A DNA stretch of 64,000 nt from Bradyrhizobium frederickii (GTDB taxonomy: Bacteria; Pseudomonadota; Alphaproteobacteria; Rhizobiales; Xanthobacteraceae): assembly GCF_004570865.1 (NCBI RefSeq), contig NZ_SPQS01000012.1, forward strand, positions 170,041 to 234,040, read 5' to 3'. Of this stretch, positions 1 to 8,645 are shown piece by piece (positions within the stretch are counted from its first letter, which is position 1; every line of letters begins with the position of its first letter). The notes beneath the pieces were generated by a model that was not told the origin of the DNA, made no database searches, and was given only the letters and a program-made list of their open reading frames with translations. The position numbers and the translations under genes are program-made.

Positions 1-333
1 GGTCCCTTGCAATTCCACCGCTTCTTTCCCGAGGACACCCACAACTCCTATCTCAACGCCTTCATGTCCGGCGGCTGGCTGTCCGGCGTGTGCTATCCCG
101 CGCTGGTCTTCACCACAGTGATCATGGGCTTCCGCCACATCTTCGTCCCGGTGCCCTGGCAGCGCGCTTATCTCGCGATCTTCTCCGCCTTCGTCGGCAC
201 CGTCGGCGAAAGCTTCGTGATCGACACCGACCACTGGCGGCACTTCTGGATGATGCTTGGCGCGATGTGGGGCATGATCGCGGCCGCACAGATCTACAGG
301 ATCAGGGCCGAAGACGAAGCGCCTTCAGCTTGA
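1..333 (+). CDS. O-antigen ligase family protein, C-terminal fragment
   Basis: The open frame enters from the left edge and ends at a TGA at 331-333, so only the last 110 residues are present. The fragment contains the motif EDTHNSYLNAFMSGGWLSG, typical of the C-terminal part of Wzy/WaaL-type O-antigen ligases, where a conserved His sits in a periplasmic loop. Two hydrophobic helices follow, and the end is short and charged. The family polymerises or transfers undecaprenyl-linked glycans at the periplasmic face of the inner membrane. Whether this one acts on lipopolysaccharide or on another surface polysaccharide cannot be told from the fragment. Confidence 0.75.
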   Translation, partial: GPLQFHRFFPEDTHNSYLNAFMSGGWLSGVCYPALVFTTVIMGFRHIFVPVPWQRAYLAIFSAFVGTVGESFVIDTDHWRHFWMMLGAMWGMIAAAQIYRIRAEDEAPSA

Positions 334-433
334 GATGGGAACGCTCTCTCGAGGCTGACAGCTTCTGGAGCGTCGCGGTTCGGCGCCGCATTGTCGTCCA
401 GGATATTCAAATGGACGTTGCGCAAAGGTCTGG

Positions 434-848
434 TCAGGCATCTGCACTCACTTCCTGTTCGAGCTTCTTGCGCAGCGCCTTGATGAGGCGGCCGGCGGTC
501 TTGATCTCTTCTATCGGGAGACCTTGTACCAGCGAGTTGATCTTGGGGGCATACAGGCGGATGGCAGCGTCGTAGGTCTTCAGTCCCTTGTCGGTCAGGA
601 CCACGAGATGGGCGCGGCGATGATGTGGATTGAGTTCAAAGGTGACGAGCCCTTCATGGGCCAGGTCATTGACGATACGCTGAACGTTCTGGCGGTTAGC
701 GCCGAGGTCGCGGGCGAGCCAGGCGACCGGCTGCGCACGGTCCGCGCCAACGATCGCCCCACGTCAAGGTCAGGTTATTGACCCTGAATAGGTCGAGAAT
801 GAGATCGGTCATGGCGTCACCCGCCGGAGATCGCTTGATAGCGCGCAT
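434..848 (-). pseudogene. MarR family regulator, broken by an internal deletion
   Basis: Read on the minus strand, an ATG at 846-848 opens a frame with MTDLILDLFRVNNLTLTWGD and then stops soon after. From about 751 down to the TGA at 434 a second frame gives a good MarR winged helix (AWLARDLGANRQNVQRIVND, then NPHHRRAHLVVLTDKGLKT) and a C-terminal dimer helix. The two parts join near 748-756 with a frame change. About 18 residues expected between them, the helix leading into the DNA-binding domain, are missing. Together they are about 136 residues against the usual 150-160. This looks like an out-of-frame deletion in a once normal gene, although a sequencing error cannot be excluded. The operators upstream are still intact. 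Confidence 0.7.
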
Positions 849-867
849 ATTGACTCCATAAATCCCT

Positions 868-887
868 ATTGACACCATCATGTCAAT
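868..887. promoter_or_regulatory. MarR-type operator, site 1
   Basis: A perfect inverted repeat with 7-bp arms, ATTGACA-N6-TGTCAAT, lies 20 bp upstream of the start of the broken marR gene. The size and spacing suit a MarR dimer. Site 2, 25 bp further on, shares all but one base of its 14-bp core. Confidence 0.6.
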
Positions 888-911
888 TGGGCTATCGCTG
901 GCGCCGACTTC

Positions 912-925
912 GACACCATGATGTC
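912..925. promoter_or_regulatory. MarR-type operator, site 2
   Basis: GACACCATGATGTC differs at one position from the core of site 1 (GACACCATCATGTC at 871-884). It lies 28 bp upstream of the ATG of the plus-strand gene at 953. The pair therefore probably served both divergent transcripts. Confidence 0.5.
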
Positions 926-952
926 ATATTGGACCAGACGCGAGAGTTTGTC

Positions 953-1183
953 ATGCCCGTGATGCGCCATGCGATCCAGCCGACCCCACCGAATGCCGTT
1001 CTGAGGCCGCCGCTTCTCGGAGGCGCGGGCCCGATTTCCGCGCCGCATGAAGCGGTAGCAGCGGAAATCTTACGTCATGAAACGCGCCCCGCAGAAGGCT
1101 GGGTCACGTTCGCGGCGGTCGCATCGCACCCACCGGGGTCGCCTCGGGGCTCGAACGATAACCAGAAGGGAAACAGGCCGTGA
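953..1183 (+). CDS. hypothetical small protein (76 aa)
   Basis: This frame starts with ATG just after the MarR operator pair and ends in TGA that overlaps the GTG start of the next gene (GTGA). That overlap is the main reason to think it is translated. The product is rich in Pro, Ala and Arg, has no membrane segment and no motif I recognise, and its last part (GSNDNQKGNRP) is polar. It may be a remnant of a longer gene. The function is unknown and the call is uncertain. Confidence 0.35.
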   Translation: MPVMRHAIQPTPPNAVLRPPLLGGAGPISAPHEAVAAEILRHETRPAEGWVTFAAVASHPPGSPRGSNDNQKGNRP

Positions 1184-1620
1184 TCAAGATGATTCATCCC
1201 GTTGCAGGCGGGACCGCGCTTCTCACGATCTCGACTTTCTGGCTCTCTACTGCGTTCAGCGAGCTCTTCGCGTCCCAATCCGTCATCGCTGCCGTCAAGA
1301 CTGCCATACCGTGGGGCTTTCTCGTGCTGATCCCTGCGCTTGCGGCGACGGCCGGATCGGGCCTTGCGCTTTCACAGGGGCGGCGAGCCGGCCTGATCGG
1401 CGCGAAGATCAAGCGAATGCCGCTGATCGCGGCTAACGGCCTTCTCGTGCTTGTCCCCGCCGCTTTCTTTCTCGCACACAAGGCGAAGGCCGCCGAGCTC
1501 GATGCAGTCTTCTATGCGGTCCAGGCTCTTGAGCTTATCGCCGGAGCTGCGAACATCACCCTGCTCATGCTCAACGCGCGAGACGGCTTGAGAATGAAAG
1601 CCCGGTCCCGCAACAGGTGA
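1180..1620 (+). CDS. conserved membrane protein, four helices (146 aa)
   Basis: The GTG start at 1180 follows AGAAGGGA at a suitable distance and overlaps the previous stop. An ATG at 1189 is the alternative. Four hydrophobic segments are visible, near residues 8-28, 38-62, 80-100 and 108-132, separated by short basic loops (GRRAGLIGAKIKRM). The protein is likely an inner-membrane protein. Its position downstream of a MarR operator pair suggests it belonged to the regulon of the now broken MarR regulator. No catalytic motif is seen and I do not know its function. Confidence 0.65.
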   Translation: MIKMIHPVAGGTALLTISTFWLSTAFSELFASQSVIAAVKTAIPWGFLVLIPALAATAGSGLALSQGRRAGLIGAKIKRMPLIAANGLLVLVPAAFFLAHKAKAAELDAVFYAVQALELIAGAANITLLMLNARDGLRMKARSRNR

Positions 1621-1632
1621 GAAAGCGAAGGC

Positions 1633-2811
1633 TCACGTCTCCACCTCGAACGTCAGCCCGGCGTGATCGACCAGCCGCTTGACCAGCTTGTGCTGCATGG
1701 CCGCGCCCGGCGTCCAGAAGCCGCCCGGAACATCCGTCGCATCACGCAGCAGGCAGATCGCGCATTCGGAGATCATCTTGGAGGTCGAGCCGTAGCCGGG
1801 ATCGCGGTCGCCGGTGACGCCGGCGCGGACCTGGCGTCCGTCCGGTGCGATCGCGACGTAGAGCAGATCGAACAAGCCGTTCTCGCGCTCCTCCTTCGAC
1901 GGCCCTTCGCCCGGCTTCGGCGCGTTAGGGCCGGTCTTCTCGGCATTGGCCGCCATCACGCGCTTTGCGTTGGCCTCGCCCTTCTCGCCGGGACCGGTCA
2001 GGACCATCTCGTCGTAGACGAAATCCTTGCCGTAGGGAAAGCCCATCAGCATGTTGGAACGATGGACGTTGCGGGTGTTGATCAGCGCCATCATGAACGG
2101 GGCGGCCCAGGATTGCAGATCCTCCTCGTAAGCCGCCCGGTTGCCCTTGGGCTGCTTCGGGCCGGTGAACCCCGGCGTCAGCGCAAAATGGTCGTTGAGA
2201 ATGGCGACGAGGCTGAGGTCCTTGGCGACCGCATCGAAAGTCGCTTTGGCACTCGCCGCGGTGCCGCCTGACAGCGTGCCGCGCATGTCGCGCACGCGGC
2301 CCTTCACGCGCGCGGCCGGCGCGCCGAACACGCGCCTGGCTTCTTCCTGCACGAAGAACGTGCCGAGCTCGAACGGCACGGAATCGTAACCGCAGGAGAA
2401 CACGATGCGCGAGCCGCTCGCCTTGGCCGCCGCCTCGTACTTGTCGATCATCTGCCGCATCCAGACCGGCTCGCCGCAGAGATCGAAATAATCCGCACCC
2501 GCAGCGACGCAGGCCGCGAGTAGGTCCTCGCCATAGAACTGGTACGGCCCCACCGTCGTGATCACGGACCTCGTCTGCGCCACCATCGCCTTCAGCGACG
2601 CAGCGTCCGACGCATCCGCCACGATCAGCGGCGTATCGGCGGGCGCACCGATCGCATCGCGCACCGATTTCAGCTTGTCCAGGCTGCGGCCGGCCATCGC
2701 CCATGTCAGCGACTTGTCGTCCTTGTATTGCGCCGCCAGATATTCGGCGACGAGCTGGCCGGTGAAACCGGTCGCGCCGTAGACGACGATGTCGAATTTC
2801 GCAGAGCTCAT
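1633..2811 (-). CDS. saccharopine dehydrogenase-like NAD(P)-binding protein (trans-acting enoyl reductase type)
   Basis: The 392-aa product opens with a Rossmann fold, DIVVYGATGFTGQLVAEYLA, whose GATGFTG loop binds NAD(P). It then has the family segments VGPYQFYGEDLLAACVAAGADY and SCGYDSVPFELGTF. This arrangement is that of the saccharopine dehydrogenase NADP-binding superfamily, in particular the group that includes mycobacterial trans-acting enoyl reductase. The true substrate in rhizobia is not established. The gene ends in TGA after FEVET and sits 9 nt downstream of the DUF169 gene on the same strand, so the two are probably cotranscribed. Confidence 0.8.
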   Translation of the reverse strand: MSSAKFDIVVYGATGFTGQLVAEYLAAQYKDDKSLTWAMAGRSLDKLKSVRDAIGAPADTPLIVADASDAASLKAMVAQTRSVITTVGPYQFYGEDLLAACVAAGADYFDLCGEPVWMRQMIDKYEAAAKASGSRIVFSCGYDSVPFELGTFFVQEEARRVFGAPAARVKGRVRDMRGTLSGGTAASAKATFDAVAKDLSLVAILNDHFALTPGFTGPKQPKGNRAAYEEDLQSWAAPFMMALINTRNVHRSNMLMGFPYGKDFVYDEMVLTGPGEKGEANAKRVMAANAEKTGPNAPKPGEGPSKEERENGLFDLLYVAIAPDGRQVRAGVTGDRDPGYGSTSKMISECAICLLRDATDVPGGFWTPGAAMQHKLVKRLVDHAGLTFEVET

Positions 2812-2820
2812 GCTCGTCCC

Positions 2821-3603
2821 TTACTTTTTCGCGTAACTCACGCCCATGCCGGCACGGACGTCGCTTTGGATGCCATAGGGCGGGATCGGATAGCGCAGAC
2901 CATTCTTGGCCAGCGCCTTCATGCCCTCGATCGCCTTGGCGAGATGCGCGGGTTTCAAGGCCATCAGCATCTCCTCGTCCGGCACGCCGCCATAGCGCCG
3001 TTCGGCATAGCATGGCAAGGACAGGCTGGGCTCCCCGGTCTTGAGCGCCCGCCCCCAGGAATCCGCGCACGCGGTCTCGCCGACCACGCCCCATTCGAAC
3101 TTCTTGTAGCCGGTATATTGCAGCCCGTTGATCAGGATGATCATCTGCCCGGGCGTCGCATAGACGAGGCAGATGTCGGGCGGATCGAGCCGGCCGCTCG
3201 CGAGCGGACTGACGGCGAGCGCCTGATATTGGCCGAACGGGACCACGTCCAGCGCCTCCTGGCGCTTGCGCGCATCCTCCGCCGTGCCGTGCCAGACCCC
3301 GACATAGTTTTCGCCGGCGAGCCATTTGTCGTCCTGCGGGCTAAGTCCGATCACCGCGCGGCACTGGCTACCTACAAGATCGTCGGCGGTGATGCCGACG
3401 GTCCAGCCCAGCCGCGCCGCCATGCTGACGATCTGGTCGGTGGTGTGGATCGCATTCGGCCGCCGGATTTTCGGGATCGCCTCCATCTCCGCCGCTTGCG
3501 CGAACAGCTTCATGCCGATCACATTGGTCTTCAGCCGCAGCAGGCTGTTGAGATCGGCGACGAGGCCGGCAAGATCGATGCTGTCTGCACTGTGCTGTTG
3601 CAT
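2821..3603 (-). CDS. DUF169 family protein
   Basis: A 260-aa soluble protein. It contains KTNVIGMKLFA near the N-terminus, DDLVGSQCRAVIGLSP in the middle, and PCYAERRYGGVPDEEMLMAL towards the end, the pattern of DUF169 (COG2043) proteins. Several conserved Cys residues (in GSQC, ETACAD and LPCYAERR) could bind a metal, but this is not shown. It stands immediately upstream of the saccharopine dehydrogenase-like gene with a 9-nt gap, so the two form a short operon. No specific function is known for the family. Confidence 0.7.
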   Translation of the reverse strand: MQQHSADSIDLAGLVADLNSLLRLKTNVIGMKLFAQAAEMEAIPKIRRPNAIHTTDQIVSMAARLGWTVGITADDLVGSQCRAVIGLSPQDDKWLAGENYVGVWHGTAEDARKRQEALDVVPFGQYQALAVSPLASGRLDPPDICLVYATPGQMIILINGLQYTGYKKFEWGVVGETACADSWGRALKTGEPSLSLPCYAERRYGGVPDEEMLMALKPAHLAKAIEGMKALAKNGLRYPIPPYGIQSDVRAGMGVSYAKK

Positions 3604-3658
3604 GGCTTCCTCCGGCCGCAGCGACCGTGCGCCGCGTATTCTTGTTTTGCGGTTCGTT

Positions 3659-4552
3659 TTAGTCCTTCGCAGGTCCCGGAAGCAACTCGCCGGTCCTGCC
3701 CATCAGGCGGTAGGCCACGAGGCCGATCCACTCGCGGACGGCCACTTCGGTCCGTCGCAGCCCGTCCGCGGCCATGTTGGTGAAGGAGAATAGATCGTCC
3801 CGTCCGCCCATCCGCCAGTCGACCGGATAGGCCTCGACCTCAAATCCGGCCTTGCGGAAGATTCCCATCGAGCGCGGCATGTGGAAGGCCGACGTCACCA
3901 GAAGCCAGCGCTCGCCCGGCTTCGGCGTCACCAGCTGCTTCGTGAAGACCGCATTCTCCCAGGTGTTCCGCGAATTGCGCTCGAGGATCAGACGCTCTTT
4001 CGGGATGCCCAGATTCTCCAGGATCGGCGCGGAATAGTCAGCTTCCCTGGCATCGTGAGAGACGAGGTTCGCGCTCCCTCCGGTAAACACGATGCGCGCA
4101 TTCGGATAGCGGCGCGCGAGCTCGGCCGGCGCGAACAGACGATCGGCGGCGTGCGCGACGACCGGCGTGCGATGCGCCGCCGACAGGTCGGTGTCGACCG
4201 AGCCGCCGAGCACGATGATGCCGTCGGGCGCCCCGCGCGAGGCGTCCCACGCCGGAAAGCGCGATTCCAGCGGATAGATCAGGAGATTGCCGAGCGGCGA
4301 GAACGCCGCCAGCGCCAGCAGCACCAGCGTGGTCACGGCCAGCCTGCGGCCCAGCGCGGCAAAGCGCGTCGCCATCAGCACCAGCGAGACGATGCCGAGC
4401 TCGACCAGAAGGTTGATCGGCAGCAGCGCGGTGCCGATTGTCTTGGACAGAACGAAGAACAGGGGAGCCTCGCGGAAATGAGCTTGCCAGTCTGCGCGGG
4501 GCTTGACCTGCCCGGCGATCTTCAGAAAGCTTCTTGAAAGAGGATCGATCAC
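3659..4552 (-). CDS. YdcF family protein (DUF218), membrane anchored
   Basis: From a GTG start the 297-aa product has two N-terminal hydrophobic segments (LLPINLLVELGIVSLVLMAT and LAVTTLVLLALAAFSPLGNL). A DUF218 domain follows: DGIIVLGGSVD, then RIVFTGGSANL, then ERNSRNTWENAVFTKQL and WLLVTSAFHMPRSM. These are the standard blocks of the SanA/YdcF/ElyC group, inner-membrane proteins linked to envelope maintenance. The gene is divergent from the amidase at 4594, with 41 bp between them, so the two share a promoter region. Confidence 0.8.
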   Translation of the reverse strand: MIDPLSRSFLKIAGQVKPRADWQAHFREAPLFFVLSKTIGTALLPINLLVELGIVSLVLMATRFAALGRRLAVTTLVLLALAAFSPLGNLLIYPLESRFPAWDASRGAPDGIIVLGGSVDTDLSAAHRTPVVAHAADRLFAPAELARRYPNARIVFTGGSANLVSHDAREADYSAPILENLGIPKERLILERNSRNTWENAVFTKQLVTPKPGERWLLVTSAFHMPRSMGIFRKAGFEVEAYPVDWRMGGRDDLFSFTNMAADGLRRTEVAVREWIGLVAYRLMGRTGELLPGPAKD

Positions 4553-4593
4553 CGGGTCAAGCCCGGCCTGATCAAAGCGACCGGACGCGGCAA

Positions 4594-5535
4594 ATGACCC
4601 ATCACCACCTGCATTCCAGCCCCAAGACCTGCCATTGGGGCTTCTTCGAAGCCGCGCTGGAGCCCGTCCTCACTATCGCGAGCGGCGATGAGGTGACGGT
4701 CGACACTATCAGCGGCGGACCGGACATGCTGCCCGACCGCGACAAGTTTCACATTCCGCCCGAAATGTTCGAGGTTCATGCCAGCAACGAGCGCATGCTG
4801 CCCGGCCACATTCTCACCGGTCCGATCGCGGTCGAGGGCGCCGAGCCCGGCGACGTGCTCGCGGTCGAGATCCTCGACGTTCAGCTTCGGCAGGATTGGG
4901 GCTGGAACATGATCAAGCCGCTGGCCGGCACCCTGCCCGACGATTTCCACGAGACGCGTATCCTGAACATCCCGCTCGACCGTACCAGGATGACCGGCCG
5001 CATGCCGTGGGGCCTCGACCTGCCGCTCAAGCCGTTCTTCGGCGTGATGGGCGTATCGCCGCCGCCAGCCTGGGGACGCATCTCCTCGCTGATCCCGCGC
5101 GCCATGGGCGGCAATCTCGACAACAAGGAGCTCGGCGCCGGCGCGACGCTCTATCTGCCGGTGTTCGTGCCGGGCGCGATGTTCTCCTGCGGCGACGGCC
5201 ATGGCGTGCAGGGCGACGGCGAGGTCTGCGTCACCGCGATCGAGACCGCGCTGCAGGGCCGCTTCCGCCTGACGCTGCGCAAGGATCTCAGGTTCGACTA
5301 TCCCCGCGCCGAGACGGCGACTCACTACATGACGATGGCGATGGACCCCGACCTCGACCAATGCGTGGTGCGCGCGCTGCGCGACATGATCGCGCTGCTC
5401 GGCGAGACGCGAAACCTGTCGCGCGAGGATGCCTACACACTGTGCAGCCTGGCCGCCGATCTCAGGGTGACCCAGACCGTCAACGGGTCGAAAGGCATCC
5501 ATTGCATGATCGAAAAGGCCATCGTGCACGGCTGA
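4594..5535 (+). CDS. acetamidase/formamidase family protein
   Basis: The frame is open from further upstream, but the sensible start is the ATG at 4594 (MTHHHLHSSPKTCHWGFF). The HHLHSSPKTCHWG opening and the blocks SGDEVTVDTISGG, GHILTGPIAVEGAEPGDVLAVEI and FSCGDGHGVQGDGEVCVTAIE are those of the FmdA/AmdA acetamidase/formamidase family. That family hydrolyses short-chain amides to ammonia and the acid. The 313-aa length is normal. Substrate choice among formamide, acetamide or another amide cannot be read from sequence. It is monocistronic as far as can be seen. Confidence 0.85.
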   Translation: MTHHHLHSSPKTCHWGFFEAALEPVLTIASGDEVTVDTISGGPDMLPDRDKFHIPPEMFEVHASNERMLPGHILTGPIAVEGAEPGDVLAVEILDVQLRQDWGWNMIKPLAGTLPDDFHETRILNIPLDRTRMTGRMPWGLDLPLKPFFGVMGVSPPPAWGRISSLIPRAMGGNLDNKELGAGATLYLPVFVPGAMFSCGDGHGVQGDGEVCVTAIETALQGRFRLTLRKDLRFDYPRAETATHYMTMAMDPDLDQCVVRALRDMIALLGETRNLSREDAYTLCSLAADLRVTQTVNGSKGIHCMIEKAIVHG

Positions 5536-5736
5536 GCTCGGCCGCTCCTCCCGACCTGCTGACGCCCCCGCCGCCGCCCGGCCTGCCGCGCGGCGCGTCG
5601 AGTCGCGTCTAATTTCCTGTGCGATTCCAACACGCTGAGCGTCAAGCGCAGCATGCATTTGACTTCCGCCCCTGAACCTAAATAGAGTCTTAATCGTTAC
5701 TTTTATGTACCCGAGTAAGAGGCTAGCGTTCGGGCC

Positions 5737-5934
5737 ATGGCCACCGAAAAAGCCGAGACTGACCGCATTCCCGTAACCTTGGCGCTCTCGACCATCACCT
5801 ACCTGGAGAAGCTGGTGAGACAGGGCACCCACGGCACCAGCGTTCCCGGCGTCGCACGCACCTTGATCGAGGAAGGCATCCGTCTCGCCATCAAGGACGG
5901 GCTTTTGTCGATCCGCGACAATGGCAGGACGTGA
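5737..5934 (+). CDS. hypothetical small protein (65 aa) upstream of gcrA
   Basis: A short soluble protein with the stretch DRIPVTLALSTITYLEKLVRQG and then a helical GVARTLIEEGIRLAIKDGLL. The beta-strand followed by two helices is reminiscent of ribbon-helix-helix DNA-binding proteins, which often carry IPVTLAL-like strands and a GTSVPGVARTLIEEGI-type helix. It stands 72 nt upstream of gcrA on the same strand. The fold assignment is an inference; no partner antitoxin or toxin gene is seen beside it. Confidence 0.6.
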   Translation: MATEKAETDRIPVTLALSTITYLEKLVRQGTHGTSVPGVARTLIEEGIRLAIKDGLLSIRDNGRT

Positions 5935-6006
5935 GCGCGCTCGGTGCGTGAGGCGGACGGATCTCGAGGCGGATGGCTGACATCTGCAACCTGGGACCGT
6001 TTACAA

Positions 6007-6477
6007 ATGCCTGTTCTCTCACCCACCTGGACCGACGAACGAATTGAACTCCTGAAGCAGCACTTCGAGGCCGGCCTCTCCTGCCGCGAGATTGCCGCCG
6101 ACATCGGCGTCAGCCGCAACGCCGTGATCGGCAAGCTATCCCGTCTCAACCTGACGCGTGGCCGCACCGGTGATGAGCGCAAGGTTCAGGACAGAGGCGC
6201 AGCGCGGGCGAAGGCCGTGCCGCGGCTGCAATACGAGATGCTCGCCACGATCTATGGCGACACCGACGCCCCCGTGGTGACGGGTCCGATCGACGAGGCG
6301 AATCGCTGCTCGCTGCTGGAGCTCGCCGAGAACCGCTGCCGCTGGCCGATCTCGACGCCGGGCGCAGACGATTTCTGCTTCTGCGGCAACACGGCGCCGG
6401 ACGGGCAGCCCTATTGCGCCGGCCACAGCCGCCTCGCCTACCGGCCGCCCGCGCGCGCCCGCGCGATACGCGGCTGA
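6007..6477 (+). CDS. gcrA: GcrA family cell cycle regulator
   Basis: The start is placed at the ATG 6007 because the product then opens with WTDERIELLKQHFEAGLSC, the N-terminal helix-turn-helix of GcrA, continuing with REIAADIGVSRNAVIGKLSR. The C-terminal half carries CRWPISTPGADDFCFCGNT and YCAGHSRLAY, the conserved Cys/His block that contacts sigma-70 region 2. In Caulobacter, GcrA activates transcription from promoters methylated by CcrM at GANTC. The 156-aa length is slightly short of the Caulobacter protein but usual for rhizobia. A bidirectional terminator follows. Confidence 0.9.
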   Translation: MPVLSPTWTDERIELLKQHFEAGLSCREIAADIGVSRNAVIGKLSRLNLTRGRTGDERKVQDRGAARAKAVPRLQYEMLATIYGDTDAPVVTGPIDEANRCSLLELAENRCRWPISTPGADDFCFCGNTAPDGQPYCAGHSRLAYRPPARARAIRG

Positions 6478-6502
6478 CGTTGCGCGCATCTCGACGAAAA
6501 AA

Positions 6503-6530
6503 AACCTCCGGCGGGGCATCGCCGGAGGTT
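6503..6530 (+). terminator. terminator after gcrA
   Basis: A 10-bp perfect stem, AACCTCCGGC/GCCGGAGGTT, with an 8-nt loop. A run of A precedes it and T follows it, so it could act in both directions. It lies 25 bp after the gcrA stop. Confidence 0.8.
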
Positions 6531-6693
6531 TCTGGAGGCTTAGCATGAAGCTAAGAGCCGCAACTTTCGTATCTGGCTGAGTGCTATATAGCTTAGTAGC
6601 TCAAGTAAGTAAATAAATTTGCCGCGATCGAATCGCATGGCTCGCCTTCGTGTTCCGCAACGGCCATTCGATTTTCCGAAGACCACACCTGTG

Positions 6694-6722
6694 AAAAAGC
6701 CCCGGCGGTTTCCCGCCGGGGC
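6694..6722 (-). terminator. terminator after the porin gene
   Basis: A 10-bp GC stem, GCCCCGGCGG/CCGCCGGGGC, with loop TTTC. On the minus strand it is followed by TTTTT. It lies 25 bp beyond the porin stop codon and fits a rho-independent terminator. Confidence 0.85.
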
Positions 6723-6747
6723 TCTCATCGATTTGCGCGATCGATGA

Positions 6748-8235
6748 TCAGAAGTTGCGCTGAGCGCGCAGCATCATGCTCACCGAGTTCTGGTCCTTCA
6801 GCTCGTACACGGCCGCCGGCTTGGCCGCGCTGGCAATGCCCGGGCTCGCGATGTTGCCGGAGTACTTCTGGTCCAGACGCGAGTAGCTCAGGTCGGCCGT
6901 GAACGCCAGGTTCTTGACCGGGGTCCAGACGGTGTTCACACCGACCACTGCGAAGTTGAAGTCCGGATTACACGTCGAACCGGCCAACCCGATCGCGGCG
7001 AAGCTGGTGCAGATCAGCGCCTTGCCCGTGGTGCCGTACCTCAGCTGGGCATAGCCACCGTAGATCGCGCTGGCCCAGTTCGGGCTCCAGTTGTGGGTGT
7101 AGCCACCGCGGAAGCCCCAGGTCTTGACGGTATCGATGCCGGTCCCGGTGCCGAAGACGCCGTCGGCAACGCCAGCGAAGCCAGTGCTCTGATACGCCCC
7201 GTTGCCGCTACCGCTGAACATGAAGAAGCTCTGCGGGAACAGGCTCTGGAAATTGTAGCGGGTTGCACCGTCGGTGTAGACCGCCTGCAGGTTGATGACG
7301 TCGCCTGCGCCGGTCGGGATGTTCTTGATCGACAAGGCACCCTGCACTGCCCAGCCCCACTTGTCGGACGGGTGACCGCTGACTTCCGTCGCGCCGTAAT
7401 AGCCGGCATGGATGTCATGCGCCGCGACCGAGATCTGGGCCAGACCCCAGGCTTGGTCGACACGAACCTGACCGATGATATCGGGCGAACGCGTGCCGCC
7501 CCAGGCGCTGGCACCATAGACGCCCGTCACGAACTGGGCGGCCGTGCCCGACGACACGTTCCAGAGGTTCGACTGACCATTGTTCGCCGAGGTCTCGTCC
7601 TGCAGCGCGAACGAAGCAGTGATGCCTTGGCCGAAGTCAGCCGTGTAGGCAACCTGGTTCACGCCGTTGGTGTGGTTGGAGCCGCCCGGAATGGTATCGG
7701 GACCGCCAGCCGGATAGCTCTGCCACGGAGCGTCGAAGATCGAGACGGTGCGGCCGAAGGTGAAACCAGCGAACTGGATGAACGCATGGTAGAGGCCGAG
7801 CGTCGCCGAACCGGTCGAGAAGGTCGACGGGTTGCTGCCAGTGACGTTCTGCGAATCATAGCTGAACACCGCGTCAGCATAGGTACGAACAACGCCGTAC
7901 TCGGTCGCCGTGCGGGTGTCGACATTGAAGTCAAAACGAGCGCGGCTGAAGTAGTAGTTCGTCAGACGGTTATTGGAGCCACCGTTCACGCTGGTCGTGC
8001 CGTTCCTGAAACCGTAGTCGCCGCCGCCGCCGAGAAGCATGTCGGCGCGGACGTAACCACCCAGCTTGATGCAGGTGTCAGTGCCCGGGATGTAGTAGAA
8101 ACCTGCGCCGTACAGCGAGCAGATCCGCACGTATTCGACCGCCTTGGCCTTCACGGGGAGATCAGCCGCCTGAGCTCCACCGACGGCGATCAGTCCCGCC
8201 GCAGTGCCGAGCAATAGGCTCTTCACCATTTTCAT
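6748..8235 (-). CDS. outer membrane porin (Porin_2 family, 495 aa)
   Basis: The product has a clean signal peptide (MKMVKSLLLGTAAGLIAVGG, cleaved after AQA) followed by ADLPVKAKAVEYVRICSLYG and FYYIPGTDTCIKLGGYVRAD, the signature of rhizobial Omp2-type porins. It continues in alternating beta-strands and ends in a C-terminal aromatic (RAQRNF), as outer-membrane barrels do. Porins of this family form trimeric diffusion channels. A strong GGAGG lies just upstream of the ATG at 8235. The two Cys of the CSLYG/DTCIKLGG pair are conserved in the family. The gene is monocistronic, with its own terminator, and a MarR gene is divergent beyond a 410-bp leader. Confidence 0.92.
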   Translation of the reverse strand: MKMVKSLLLGTAAGLIAVGGAQAADLPVKAKAVEYVRICSLYGAGFYYIPGTDTCIKLGGYVRADMLLGGGGDYGFRNGTTSVNGGSNNRLTNYYFSRARFDFNVDTRTATEYGVVRTYADAVFSYDSQNVTGSNPSTFSTGSATLGLYHAFIQFAGFTFGRTVSIFDAPWQSYPAGGPDTIPGGSNHTNGVNQVAYTADFGQGITASFALQDETSANNGQSNLWNVSSGTAAQFVTGVYGASAWGGTRSPDIIGQVRVDQAWGLAQISVAAHDIHAGYYGATEVSGHPSDKWGWAVQGALSIKNIPTGAGDVINLQAVYTDGATRYNFQSLFPQSFFMFSGSGNGAYQSTGFAGVADGVFGTGTGIDTVKTWGFRGGYTHNWSPNWASAIYGGYAQLRYGTTGKALICTSFAAIGLAGSTCNPDFNFAVVGVNTVWTPVKNLAFTADLSYSRLDQKYSGNIASPGIASAAKPAAVYELKDQNSVSMMLRAQRNF

Positions 8236-8645
8236 ATAAAACCTCCAAGTTGCTCATTTTACGGAGACTGGACCGTGAGGCCCCCCAGATCCCCGTCTCT
8301 TCAAATCCGCTCGGCCACTTTGCGCTTCGGACACACTCGCTTTCGACGCGAGGGACGTGAGCGAACCACCTGCAACGGGACGATCGAGTACCCCCCACCG
8401 CCACGAGCAACATATCCGCGCCATTCATCTACACAAAATACTTTATCTACTAAGCTTTGTGGTTTCGCTAAACCTGTGCCCCGCGCGCAACACCCCCGGG
8501 GGTCCCAGCCGATCTGCTGAGCTGATCATATTTGTAGTTTTCGTGACACAATTACCCTGCCCTGCACTTGCGTCAGAGTAGGCTTGCGTGGACTATGGCC
8601 GTCCACGAACACCGGCCTGAACAACGGGTTCACGGGAGTGACGCT
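8236..8645. other. intergenic region between porin and MarR gene
   Basis: About 410 bp with no supported gene. It must hold the porin promoter and the divergent promoter of the MarR gene. A pocket of AT-rich sequence at about 8420-8465 and 8520-8555 is the likeliest promoter ground. I see no strong palindrome. Confidence 0.5.

Noticed and set aside
4549..5832. 427-codon minus-strand frame
   Set aside because: Antisense to the acetamidase gene; composition typical of a shadow.
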